From positions 62,001 to 126,000 of the forward strand of contig NZ_MSPP01000006.1 in assembly GCF_002150005.2 (NCBI RefSeq): a DNA stretch of 64,000 nucleotides, read 5' to 3'. This document shows, piece after piece, positions 9,491 to 17,121 of the stretch. The number at the start of each line of letters is the position of its first letter. Positions within the stretch are counted from its first letter, which is position 1. The notes below the pieces were generated by a model, which was not told the DNA's origin, ran no database searches, and saw only the letters and a program-made list of their open reading frames with translations. The position numbers were made by a program, and so were the translations under genes. The stretch is from Marivivens niveibacter (GTDB lineage Bacteria; Pseudomonadota; Alphaproteobacteria; Rhodobacterales; Rhodobacteraceae).

Positions 9491-11548
9491 TCAATAAGCG
9501 ACCGATGGCAGCCACGTGGCAAGCGCAGGCCATGAATAAACCAAAGCCAGACCGGTCAACTGCAACAACACGAACGGAATAATGCCTTTGTAGATGTCGG
9601 TCAGTTTTATCTGCGGTGGACAGACACCTTTGAGGTAGAACAGCGCAAATCCGACAGGTGGCGTAAGGAAACTGGTTTGCAGTGTCACAGCGACCATGAT
9701 TACAAACCACAGCAGGGCGGGTTCATCGATTTCGCCAAATCCAGGAATATCCAGTCCCAGCGAATTAATGATCGGGCGCATCAGTGGCAGGACGATCAAT
9801 GTGATCTCGATCCAGTCCAACACAAACCCCAATAGGAACACGAGGAATAAGATCAGCATGATCGTTCCTTGCGGACCTAGGCCTGCGCCTTTGATCATGT
9901 CTTCGATCAGCTCGTCGCCGCCAAGTTCTCGTAGGACGTAGGAAAATACGGTCGCACCCAGAAAAATGGCAAAGATATAGGCGGTGGTGTTGAAGGTCGA
10001 TTTCAGAACATTGACCAATTTGCGCAAGCTGAGTTTTCGATAGAGGAGCGCCAACAAAGTTGCACCCAACGCGCCGACGCCAGATGCTTCGGTCGGGGTG
10101 GTTAGACCCGCGAAAATCGAACCCAAGACCGACAAGATCAGCGCAAGCGTTGGTATGACGGCAATCAACACGTCTTTGACAGCGGCCCAATCAGGGGCTT
10201 TTGCGCCTTGGGGAACGGGGGCCACGTCTTTTTTAATCAAAGCGATGATAAAGATGTAGGTTAGGTACAAGCATCCGATAATGACTCCCGGAAATACCGC
10301 TGCCATGAATAGGTCGCCCACAGAAAGGGCCATTTGGTCAGCCATAATAACAAGCATAATCGACGGTGGGATCAGAATGCCCAATGTGCCGGATGCACTA
10401 ACCACGCCTGCGGCCAATCGCGGGCTATAGTTTTGCTGCATCATCGTCGGCATCGACAGAACACCCAGCAGAACAACAGATGCGCCGATGATGCCCGTTG
10501 ATGCAGCAAGGATGATCCCGATCAGGGTGACCGTGATGGCCAGTCCGCCGCGCACGGTTCCGAACAGGCGCTGCATTGATGTCATCAATCGTTCTGCGAC
10601 ACCGCTTTCGTCCAACATTAGACCCATAAAAATGAACATGGGCAAAGCAACTAGAACAGGGTTCGACATGGTGGCGTAGACACGATTCACAGTCGCGCCC
10701 AACGTTAGATAATCCAGGCCTGTGAAGGTAGACTCCCACCCCGTCCAATCCATCGCGCCCGTGTCAAACACATAGGCAACCCCGCAAAACAGAACACCAA
10801 CGCCAGCAAGCGTCCATGCAACGGGAAAGCCGGTGAACAGCAGCATGATGAACGTCAGGAACATCACGATGACCAGTTTTTCTTCGGTATAGTGAACGGC
10901 AAAGGTCAGAGCGTAAGCAACGCAAACGAAGACCGCCATCGTGATAAATATCGTGCGTAATCCCCCACCCGTACGTTCAGTGTCTGGGCCAGTGAACAGT
11001 GCATGCATGTCGTGTATCAGTCGGGCGATAGCAGCCAGACCTAGTAGGACAAAACTGATAGGTATGATCGCTTTGAATGCCCAGCGATAAGGCAGACCCA
11101 ACGGGCTAGAGGATCGTTCATCGACACGGAAACTTTGGTAAAAATAGTCATAGCCCTGATCAATCATCAGGTAAATGAATGGGCAAACTAGGGTCAAAAT
11201 CCCTAGCACTTCGATGATGCGTTTGTTCCTTTGGCTTAGGTTCATGTGCAAAACATCAACCCGCACATGGCTGTCAGTGACCATGGCATAGGAAATGCCG
11301 ATCATCGTGACCAATCCGTAGAAATGCCACTGGATTTCGTCCAGTTGCGGAAAGTTTTTGTTCAGCAAATAGCGGAAAGAAACCTGCGAAACGATGGCGA
11401 GAACGAGGGCAATATTGGCCCACATCACAACAGATCCGATAGATTTTACAACGCGGTCCAACGTGACGGCGACAGGCTGTTGGTCGTGTTCCGGATGCTC
11501 CGAAATGGATTCATAGGTTTCAACCACATCGTCATGGATGTTGGACAT
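9491..11548 (-). CDS. dctQM: TRAP transporter fused permease DctQM
   Basis: The 685-residue membrane protein fuses the small (DctQ, about residues 1-230) and large (DctM, about 230-685) TRAP permease subunits. The N-terminal part has four hydrophobic segments with the DctQ-like NFPQLDEIQWHFYGLVTMIG. The C-terminal part has the DctM-type run GVVSASGTLGILIPPSIMLVIMAD, PTEASGVGALGATLLALLYRK and FLTPPVGFALFYLKG. TRAP systems import organic acids using a sodium gradient. The binding protein gene lies upstream across a 74-base gap with a strong hairpin. Lactate dehydrogenase genes follow immediately, making lactate or a similar 2-hydroxyacid the likely cargo. Confidence 0.92.
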   Translation of the reverse strand: MSNIHDDVVETYESISEHPEHDQQPVAVTLDRVVKSIGSVVMWANIALVLAIVSQVSFRYLLNKNFPQLDEIQWHFYGLVTMIGISYAMVTDSHVRVDVLHMNLSQRNKRIIEVLGILTLVCPFIYLMIDQGYDYFYQSFRVDERSSSPLGLPYRWAFKAIIPISFVLLGLAAIARLIHDMHALFTGPDTERTGGGLRTIFITMAVFVCVAYALTFAVHYTEEKLVIVMFLTFIMLLFTGFPVAWTLAGVGVLFCGVAYVFDTGAMDWTGWESTFTGLDYLTLGATVNRVYATMSNPVLVALPMFIFMGLMLDESGVAERLMTSMQRLFGTVRGGLAITVTLIGIILAASTGIIGASVVLLGVLSMPTMMQQNYSPRLAAGVVSASGTLGILIPPSIMLVIMADQMALSVGDLFMAAVFPGVIIGCLYLTYIFIIALIKKDVAPVPQGAKAPDWAAVKDVLIAVIPTLALILSVLGSIFAGLTTPTEASGVGALGATLLALLYRKLSLRKLVNVLKSTFNTTAYIFAIFLGATVFSYVLRELGGDELIEDMIKGAGLGPQGTIMLILFLVFLLGFVLDWIEITLIVLPLMRPIINSLGLDIPGFGEIDEPALLWFVIMVAVTLQTSFLTPPVGFALFYLKGVCPPQIKLTDIYKGIIPFVLLQLTGLALVYSWPALATWLPSVAY

Positions 11549-11581
11549 GGGACTACTCTTTTGTGCGGATCATGAATGGAA

Positions 11582-11608
11582 ACGGGCGCGCAATATGGGC
11601 GCGCCCGT
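11582..11608 (-). terminator. GC-rich hairpin between dctP and dctQM (attenuating or mRNA-stabilising)
   Basis: ACGGGCGCGC and GCGCGCCCGT form a perfect 10-bp stem with a 7-base loop in the gap between the TRAP binding-protein gene and the permease gene. There is no clear U-run on the transcribed strand. It more likely stabilises the upstream message or partly attenuates transcription than ends it. This is the usual way binding protein is kept in excess over permease. Confidence 0.6.
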
Positions 11609-11622
11609 CGGGACATCAGGGC

Positions 11623-12672
11623 TTAACGCGGCAGGAACGCGTTTTCTTTCCAGACTTGATAGCCGTCGCGGAATTCATCCATGTCTTCCAAAACAGCCGC
11701 AAAGAATGGATCGGCAGCGGCTTGTTCCTCTGCGACCTGTTCCCAACCAGCGCGGAAGGTATCCAGCATAACATCGTTCCATTGACGGATTTCGACGCCA
11801 TTGTTTTCCACGTTGTCCAGCATCACGCTGTACTGCATGTATTCACCTTCGGCGAAACTGTCTGCCATCGACGCCTTGCACGCGTTTTCGATGATTGCAC
11901 GCTGTGCGTCAGATGCATCGTTCCATGTGTCGCCGTTGATCAACAATTCGAAAACAGTGGCTTGTTGGTGCCAACCAGGGAAGTAGTTGTACTGAACCAG
12001 TTTGTGGAAGCCCAGTCGGGTATCAACGGCAGGCAGCGAAAATTCGGTTGCGTCGATGGCTCCGTTTTCCAGCGCCGAGAAGATCTCTCCGCCTGGCAAT
12101 AGGGATGTTGCGACACCCAGTTTTTGCATAACTTCGCCGCCAAGGCCGAAGAAACGCATTTTCAAACCTTGTAGGTCTTCTGGTGTGTTGATTTCTTCGG
12201 CGAACCAGCCCGATGTTTCGGGCGCGATCACAGCACATGGCAGGACGTGGACGTTGTAACCCGCATCGTCGTACATCTGCTGATACAGGTCCATGCCGTT
12301 GCCGTAATAGAGCCACGCCATGTATTCGCCGGCTTCTGGACCGAAAGGCACAGCCGAAAACAGCGGTGCGGCTGGAATTTGACCTGCCCAATATCCTGCT
12401 GTGGTGTAGCCAGAGTTGATTTTACCGGTCGACACTGCCTCTAGGATTTCGAACGGCGGAACCAATTCGTTTGGTTCGTAGACGCGCATGCGGATCGACC
12501 CCGAAGACATCAGTTCAATCTGTTCTGCAACGCGTGGAATTGGGGTGCCTAGACCCGGCAATTCGGTCGAAAACGCAACGGGTGTTTTCAACAAGATGCG
12601 GTCGTCTTGGGCATGGGCGGTGGTCGCAGTGGCAGCGATGGCCGCGACTGCTAGGGCCGTGAATTTCGACAT
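11623..12672 (-). CDS. dctP: TRAP transporter substrate-binding protein DctP (lactate type)
   Basis: The periplasmic receptor is 349 residues with a signal peptide (MSKFTALAVAAIAATATTAHA). I chose the ATG at 12672 because GGAGGAAA lies just upstream. An in-frame extension to 12762 lacks such a site and would spoil the signal peptide. Segments such as RVAEQIELMSSGSIRMRVYEPNELVPPFEILEAV and the region around PETSGWFAEEINTPEDLQGLKMRFFG place it in the larger DctP subgroup that includes the TakP and calcium-lactate-binding receptors. Given the lactate dehydrogenases in the same operon, lactate is the likely ligand. Paired TGGTAAA dyads upstream suggest control by the divergent FadR-type regulator. 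Confidence 0.9.
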   Translation of the reverse strand: MSKFTALAVAAIAATATTAHAQDDRILLKTPVAFSTELPGLGTPIPRVAEQIELMSSGSIRMRVYEPNELVPPFEILEAVSTGKINSGYTTAGYWAGQIPAAPLFSAVPFGPEAGEYMAWLYYGNGMDLYQQMYDDAGYNVHVLPCAVIAPETSGWFAEEINTPEDLQGLKMRFFGLGGEVMQKLGVATSLLPGGEIFSALENGAIDATEFSLPAVDTRLGFHKLVQYNYFPGWHQQATVFELLINGDTWNDASDAQRAIIENACKASMADSFAEGEYMQYSVMLDNVENNGVEIRQWNDVMLDTFRAGWEQVAEEQAAADPFFAAVLEDMDEFRDGYQVWKENAFLPR

Positions 12673-12724
12673 GGGTATTTCCTCCAAGCTATCGGCCCGA
12701 TCTCCCAATAGCGGGCCGTGATAG

Positions 12725-12776
12725 AGTGGTAAAAAGAATGAACCACTGATTGGAGTCAACAATAAAATTTACCACT
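12725..12776. promoter_or_regulatory. Inverted AGTGGTAAA / TTTACCACT pair, candidate FadR-type operators
   Basis: AGTGGTAAA at 12725-12733 and its exact reverse complement TTTACCACT at 12768-12776 flank about 34 bases, 53-104 bases upstream of the dctP start. TGGT/ACCA half-sites are typical for GntR/FadR-family regulators, and one is encoded divergently 130 bases away. Repression of the lactate operon in the absence of lactate is inferred, not shown. Confidence 0.5.
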
Positions 12777-12873
12777 GACGCATTGCGCGGTCACCTCTGC
12801 TAGGCCTTGCGACAGGATAAAATGTTGAAATTCAGCGTGATCGGCGGCATAAAGTTAGAAACAATTGGGAAAT

Positions 12874-12890
12874 AAAAATTACCAATTTTT
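12874..12890. promoter_or_regulatory. Palindrome AAAAATT-ACC-AATTTTT ahead of the FadR-type gene
   Basis: This 17-base dyad has perfect 7-base arms and ends about nine bases before the GGAGG ribosome-binding site of the regulator gene. It contains an ACCA half-site like those upstream of dctP. The position is suitable for autorepression. Confidence 0.45.
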
Positions 12891-12908
12891 GGGTTCGTGG
12901 AGGAAGTC

Positions 12909-13691
12909 ATGGAGACGGCTAAGGCGATTTTTGATCCGATCGATCACGACTCGGTCGCAGATGCGGTGGTGCATCAAATCGAAGCGATGATCGTGAACGG
13001 CATCCTAAAAGAAGAGATGCGCCTGCCATCCGAACGCGAAATGGCTGAATTGTTAGAAGTGTCGCGTCCAAAGCTGCGCGAGGCACTGAAAAAACTAGAA
13101 GAGCATGGTTTGCTGATCGTGCGTCACGGCGAAGGATCGTTCGTCGCAAAGTTAACCGGCACCGCGATGACACCCGCATTTCTGGATTTGTATTCGCGCC
13201 ATCCAGAAGCGTTTTATGATTATCTGGAATACCGTCGCGAACAAGAAAGCTTCGCCGCGCGGTTGGCAGCAACCCGCGCCACTGAAACAGATAAGGAAAT
13301 CATTCGCAAAATCCTGGCACGTATGGACGCCGCCCACGAAGCGGGTGATCAACAGGCATCCAAAGAGGCCGATATGCGTCTACATACGGCCATTGTGGAC
13401 GCGAGCCACAATTCGACGCTTATTCACATGATGGGATCCGTATACGAACTCACGCGGCGCGGTATTTTCTATAACCGCAACTTTTTGCGATCTATCGACA
13501 CGGCTGGTGATGAATTGCTGAAACAGCACCATGATCTGGTTGACGCTGTCTGTGCGGGTGACCCAGCGGCGGCTGAAACAGCGGCCAAAGCTCATTTGGA
13601 TTTCGTTGAACGGGCATTCCGGCAAGGCAGTGAAAATGAACGTCGGATGCGGATGTCCGAAAAACGTCGGATTTTGTGGGATCGCGATTAA
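12909..13691 (+). CDS. FadR-family GntR regulator, probably of lactate utilisation (LldR-like)
   Basis: The 260-residue regulator has an N-terminal winged helix (about residues 12-75) with LPSEREMAELLEVSRPKLREALKKLEEHGLLIVRHGEGSFV, the standard GntR motif. The all-helical FCD effector domain follows, with conserved RREQESFAARLAA, the metal-ligand-like DMRLHTAIVDASHN and HHDLVDAV. I chose ATG 12909 because GGAGG lies five bases upstream; a GTG at 12897 overlaps that site. It is divergent from the TRAP-lactate dehydrogenase operon with dyads in between, so it probably senses lactate and controls that operon and itself. PdhR-like or LldR-like names would both be guesses. Confidence 0.88.
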   Translation: METAKAIFDPIDHDSVADAVVHQIEAMIVNGILKEEMRLPSEREMAELLEVSRPKLREALKKLEEHGLLIVRHGEGSFVAKLTGTAMTPAFLDLYSRHPEAFYDYLEYRREQESFAARLAATRATETDKEIIRKILARMDAAHEAGDQQASKEADMRLHTAIVDASHNSTLIHMMGSVYELTRRGIFYNRNFLRSIDTAGDELLKQHHDLVDAVCAGDPAAAETAAKAHLDFVERAFRQGSENERRMRMSEKRRILWDRD

Positions 13692-13725
13692 AGTCAGCGC
13701 AGCCCTAGGTTAAGCGGAGTTCCCA

Positions 13726-14505
13726 ATCCAAGTTATTAAAAATGGTAACGTTACACTGCACGTTCAACAGGATGGACCTCGGGACGGGCGGGTGGTGATG
13801 TTTGGCAATTCATTGGGCAGCGATCTGCGCGTTTGGGATGCATTGGTGCCTTTGCTGCCCAATTTGCATTTGGTCAGGTTTGATAAACGTGGTCATGGTT
13901 TGTCCGATTGCCCAACTGGCCCTTACACGATTGAAATGCTGGCTGATGATGCGGCTGCTGTCGCAGACGCACTAGGCCTGCAGGATATAACTTTTGTCGG
14001 CTTGTCGATCGGTGGGTTGATTGGTCAGGAATTGGCGACGTCTCGTCCCGATTTGATCAAGGCGCTGGTTTTGATGGATACTGCATCCAAGATTGGAAAT
14101 GACGAGATGTGGCAGACACGGATTAATGCCATCCGTGATGGGGGACTGCTGCCGTTAGCGGATGCGATATTGCCTCGCTGGTTCGCAAAATCATATATCG
14201 CCAATAATCCTGAACTGGCATTGTGGCGCAATATGCTGACCCGCACCCCCGCAGAAGGTTACATCGCGTGCTGTCAGGCGATCAATGCGGCTGACCTGAC
14301 TGATAAAACGCGGGCTCTGACGATTCCTGTCACGACAATGGCAGGCGTAGAAGATGGATCAACCCCGCCTGACATCGTTCGCGCAACGTCGGATTTATGC
14401 GGTGCGCCGTTTCATTTAATCGACGATGCATCGCATTTGCCTTGTGTGGAAAAGCCAGAGGTCGTTGCAAAAATTATCTATGAATTTTTAGCAAAGACAG
14501 CATAG
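13726..14505 (+). CDS. PcaD-like alpha/beta hydrolase (3-oxoadipate enol-lactonase type), non-canonical or lost start
   Basis: The protein shows the PcaD pattern: VVMFGNSLGSDLRVWDALVPLL, RFDKRGHGLSDCP, the nucleophile elbow VGLSIGGLIGQELA, and a catalytic histidine in DDASHLPCVEKPE. PcaD hydrolyses 3-oxoadipate enol-lactone in the beta-ketoadipate pathway. The frame stays open and homologous upstream of the first usual start (GTG at 13792). From ATC at 13726 it would read IQVIKNGNVTLHVQQDGPRDG, the normal N-terminus of the family, with GGAG six bases before the ATC. Starting at 13792 would delete the first strands of the fold. Either a rare AUC (or AUU at 13735) start is used or the start codon has been lost. 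It lies 34 bases after the GntR gene. No other beta-ketoadipate gene is in the window. Confidence 0.7.
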   Translation: MQVIKNGNVTLHVQQDGPRDGRVVMFGNSLGSDLRVWDALVPLLPNLHLVRFDKRGHGLSDCPTGPYTIEMLADDAAAVADALGLQDITFVGLSIGGLIGQELATSRPDLIKALVLMDTASKIGNDEMWQTRINAIRDGGLLPLADAILPRWFAKSYIANNPELALWRNMLTRTPAEGYIACCQAINAADLTDKTRALTIPVTTMAGVEDGSTPPDIVRATSDLCGAPFHLIDDASHLPCVEKPEVVAKIIYEFLAKTA

Positions 14506-14547
14506 GTCTGGGTTCGGCCGTGACTTTGTATAAGTTTTGATTAATTT

Positions 14548-14566
14548 CCATAGATCTTGGCTATGG
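14548..14566. promoter_or_regulatory. LysR-type T-N11-A dyad upstream of the tannase gene
   Basis: CCATAGATCTTGGCTATGG has perfect CCATAG/CTATGG arms around a 7-base centre, about 67 bases before the tannase start. Its core ATAGATCTTGGCTAT matches the site upstream of the second TRAP operon (ATAACTTTTGGCTAT at 53868) at 12 of 15 positions. It may be a target of the tandem-HTH LysR protein encoded near 54-55 kb. Confidence 0.5.
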
Positions 14567-14632
14567 GTGCGACTGAAGTGCGCGGTGTGTCCGTTTGAGC
14601 GTCATAAGTATTGAACGCTAAAGGACTATCCA

Positions 14633-16276
14633 ATGAAAGTTATTCCAACCGCTTGTACGGCTGCATTGCTTGCGGGCACTGCAATGTCTTCGGTGGCGCA
14701 AGGTGTGTATGATGATGCGCTGCGCCTTGATCCAAATTCTTATGAAACACTTACAGTGACCGTTGATGGGGAACCGATGGCTGTTCGGCGGTATGAGGCG
14801 GTTTATGTAGGAAACCCTGTGGCAATGTCCGCCACACAGCCCGCGCGCAGCATGGGCCCAGGTGGTAGCCCTGCCTCTGCCGATGGGCAGGAATTGGCTG
14901 ATCTTTTGACCTATCAAAAAATGGCGATCTACGTTCCAGAAGCGTCGATTGAAGATCAATCTACTGCGATGATTTTTGCTGTGAATAACGCTGGCTGGTT
15001 TGCCAGTGAATTGCGCACCAGTGTCGAAACCGGTGGCGAATACGTCTCTACCTCTGACACTGACAAAGTCGGTGCAGCGTTGGGCGCAGGTTATGTATTT
15101 GTCGATGTCGGCACCCGTGGTCGTGGCATAGTCGCCGCTGACGGCACCGCCGCAGGCAAAGCGCCTGCCGCAATCGTAGATGCCAAAGCGGCTATTCGTT
15201 TTCTGCGTTTGAATGATGATGTTTTGCCCGGATCGGCGGAACGTATCGTGATCACTGGCACTTCGGGCGGTGGTGGCTTGTCCACCGCAGTTGCTGCCAG
15301 CGGAAACGCCTCGGATTATTTCCCTTATTTGGCAGAGATTGGCGCTGCAGGAATTGATGCTGATGGCGCTAGTAGCCTGAACGACGATGTGTTCGCGACG
15401 ATTGCATATTGCCCAATTACATCGTTGGGGTATGCCGATATGGCGTATGAATGGCTGTATCAGGCGCAACGTGATGAGCAGTTGACAGGTGTGTCGCTGG
15501 AGGCATCGCAAACCTTGCGGTCGCAATATCCGTCATATTTGGAATCCTTGGGCCTTGTGCTGGACGACGGAACGCCGCTGACGGCTGATAATATGACTGA
15601 TCTGCTAATGCAGATTGTGACCCAAGAAATTCAGGATCACATCGACGAGGGCGGCAGCGTTCCCGCGCTTGGCGAGATGTTTGAATTCACCAGCCGTGGC
15701 CAAACGGTCGAGGTTGAAAACACTTGGCTGTCGGTTGTCGACGGGCAGATCGTTCCATTTGAAATCCAAGACTTCCTGACATTTGTCACACAAACTAGCG
15801 CGTTGAAATCTGTTCCGGCTTTCGATCGCACTGCGAATTCGGGCAACGAAGGTGTGGATGGCGAAAATACACTGTTTGGTCCTGCCGCGCAGGAATACAG
15901 CAATTTTACACCATTTGGCTGGAACATGAACGAAGTTGCTGGTGACGGCAGCGGCGCTGACGACACAGGTTTGAAATGGAACGAATTCGTGGAAACCAAA
16001 GAGGGTCAGGCGATCGCCGCGCAAGTCAAATTGACCGATCCACAGGCTTTCCTGCAAGGTAACGCAGATAGCGCACCGTATTGGTACATTCGTCATGGCA
16101 TGATCGACCGCGATACATCCTTTGCGGTTGAATTGGCGTTGTATCGGGCGGTTGCAGGAACCGATGGCGTGAAGGACGTGAACTTTACGTTGCCTTGGAT
16201 GACCCCACATTCTGGCAACTATGATGTTCAAGAGGCCTATGGCTGGCTGGCATCTGTTTTGTCGGACGCTGAATAA
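14633..16276 (+). CDS. Secreted subtype B tannase-family esterase
   Basis: The 547-residue protein has a signal peptide (MKVIPTACTAALLAGTAMSSVAQ) and an alpha/beta hydrolase fold. The nucleophile elbow is VITGTSGGGGLSTAV with Ser about residue 211. The segment APYWYIRHGMIDRDTSFAVELALYR near the C-terminus resembles the Arg-His-Gly region of Lactobacillus-type (subtype B) tannases, and PWMTPHSGNYDVQEAYGWL probably carries the catalytic His. Tannases release gallate from galloyl esters. A large insertion (about residues 265-430) forms the lid domain. It is exported to the periplasm or outside. The presence of GalB, GalC and GalD homologues 40 kb away and a related LysR-type site upstream supports a role in galloyl or hydroxybenzoyl ester use. 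The exact ester is unknown. Confidence 0.75.
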   Translation: MKVIPTACTAALLAGTAMSSVAQGVYDDALRLDPNSYETLTVTVDGEPMAVRRYEAVYVGNPVAMSATQPARSMGPGGSPASADGQELADLLTYQKMAIYVPEASIEDQSTAMIFAVNNAGWFASELRTSVETGGEYVSTSDTDKVGAALGAGYVFVDVGTRGRGIVAADGTAAGKAPAAIVDAKAAIRFLRLNDDVLPGSAERIVITGTSGGGGLSTAVAASGNASDYFPYLAEIGAAGIDADGASSLNDDVFATIAYCPITSLGYADMAYEWLYQAQRDEQLTGVSLEASQTLRSQYPSYLESLGLVLDDGTPLTADNMTDLLMQIVTQEIQDHIDEGGSVPALGEMFEFTSRGQTVEVENTWLSVVDGQIVPFEIQDFLTFVTQTSALKSVPAFDRTANSGNEGVDGENTLFGPAAQEYSNFTPFGWNMNEVAGDGSGADDTGLKWNEFVETKEGQAIAAQVKLTDPQAFLQGNADSAPYWYIRHGMIDRDTSFAVELALYRAVAGTDGVKDVNFTLPWMTPHSGNYDVQEAYGWLASVLSDAE

Positions 16277-16390
16277 GTAACCGATTGGCCGTCTAGTTGC
16301 GGCCAATTGGGAACCTAGATGCAAATTTACCTTAGGTGTTGGTGAAATTCGCGATCCTGTGATCGCTGAAATATTGCAGTTTGCTGATTG

Positions 16391-16422
16391 CTTGGTTAAT
16401 GACCGAAAAGTCATTAACCAAG
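16391..16422. promoter_or_regulatory. Perfect 13-bp-arm palindrome, likely TetR operator
   Basis: CTTGGTTAATGAC and GTCATTAACCAAG form a perfect inverted repeat around CGAAAA, ending 14 bases before the start of the TetR gene. The TTAATGAC/GTCATTAA core resembles operators of AcrR/NfxB-type efflux repressors. A rho-independent terminator for the upstream esterase is the alternative, but no U-run follows in that direction. Confidence 0.65.
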
Positions 16423-16436
16423 CTTTTGGCTGAATC

Positions 16437-17066
16437 GTGTTTGAATGTTCCCGAAAACCCAGACAGCGCCGCAAAGAGGCGCGACCGTCCGAAATCATCG
16501 CGGCGGCGGTCGAGCTGTGGAAAGAACGTGGATTTGCCGCAACCCGATTAGAAGACATCGCAAAGGGTGCAGGCATCGCCAAAGGTACTGTCTATCGCTA
16601 TTTCCCGTCTAAAGAGGCGGTGTTTGAAGCGGCCGTAGAAGAGCAAATTGCCTCCACCACCATGGGCCGCGCTGACGATTTGCGCACGGCGAATGCCAAC
16701 TCTGAAGAAATGCTGCTGCGGTATTTTGAAAACGTGCGCGCAGAGCTGGTGGACAGCGGATCGTTTATTTTCCTCAAGGTGCTGCTGGCCGAAGGGCACC
16801 GTTTCCCCGACCTTGTAAGAAAATACGAGGATTTGGTGATTAAGAACGGTGCTGATGTCGTGCGCGGCATTTTACGTCGTGGCGTCGACCGCGGAGAGTT
16901 GAAACCCCAAGCAATGAACCTAGACCCAACGTTGGTGATGGCGCCGGCGATGATGTTGTCACTTTGGGGTACAGTTTTTGACGGCATCCAAGTGCCGGAC
17001 GTGCAGCACATGCACCACCAGCATGTCGCGCTCTTATTATCCAGTCTGCAGAGCGAAGCGATATGA
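16437..17066 (+). CDS. TetR-family repressor of the adjacent RND efflux operon
   Basis: The 209-residue protein starts at GTG. The N-terminal helix-turn-helix reads IIAAAVELWKERGFAATRLEDIAKGAGIAKGTVYRYFPSKEAVFEA, a textbook TetR motif (about residues 20-65). The C-terminal all-helical part resembles the AcrR-type ligand/dimerisation domain with RFPDLVRKYEDLVIKNG and MAPAMMLSLWGTVFDG. It is followed after 55 bases by the RND adaptor and permease, in the usual order for a local efflux repressor. The palindrome ending at 16422 is the probable operator; induction by an efflux substrate is inferred. Confidence 0.9.
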   Translation: MFECSRKPRQRRKEARPSEIIAAAVELWKERGFAATRLEDIAKGAGIAKGTVYRYFPSKEAVFEAAVEEQIASTTMGRADDLRTANANSEEMLLRYFENVRAELVDSGSFIFLKVLLAEGHRFPDLVRKYEDLVIKNGADVVRGILRRGVDRGELKPQAMNLDPTLVMAPAMMLSLWGTVFDGIQVPDVQHMHHQHVALLLSSLQSEAI

Positions 17067-17121
17067 TAACTTGCCTGTTGACCAAACCGAATTTGCTATT
17101 GCTTAGACCAGAGAGTTTCAC

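Noticed and set aside
14618-15526. Long antisense open frame (302 codons) over the tannase gene
   Set aside because: It lacks a ribosome-binding site, its product is low-quality Cys/Arg/Ile-rich sequence without any family resemblance, and the sense gene has a signal peptide and catalytic motifs.
15605-16582. Long antisense open frame (325 codons) across the tannase and TetR starts
   Set aside because: It crosses the palindrome and two well-supported genes, and its product shows no recognisable domain.
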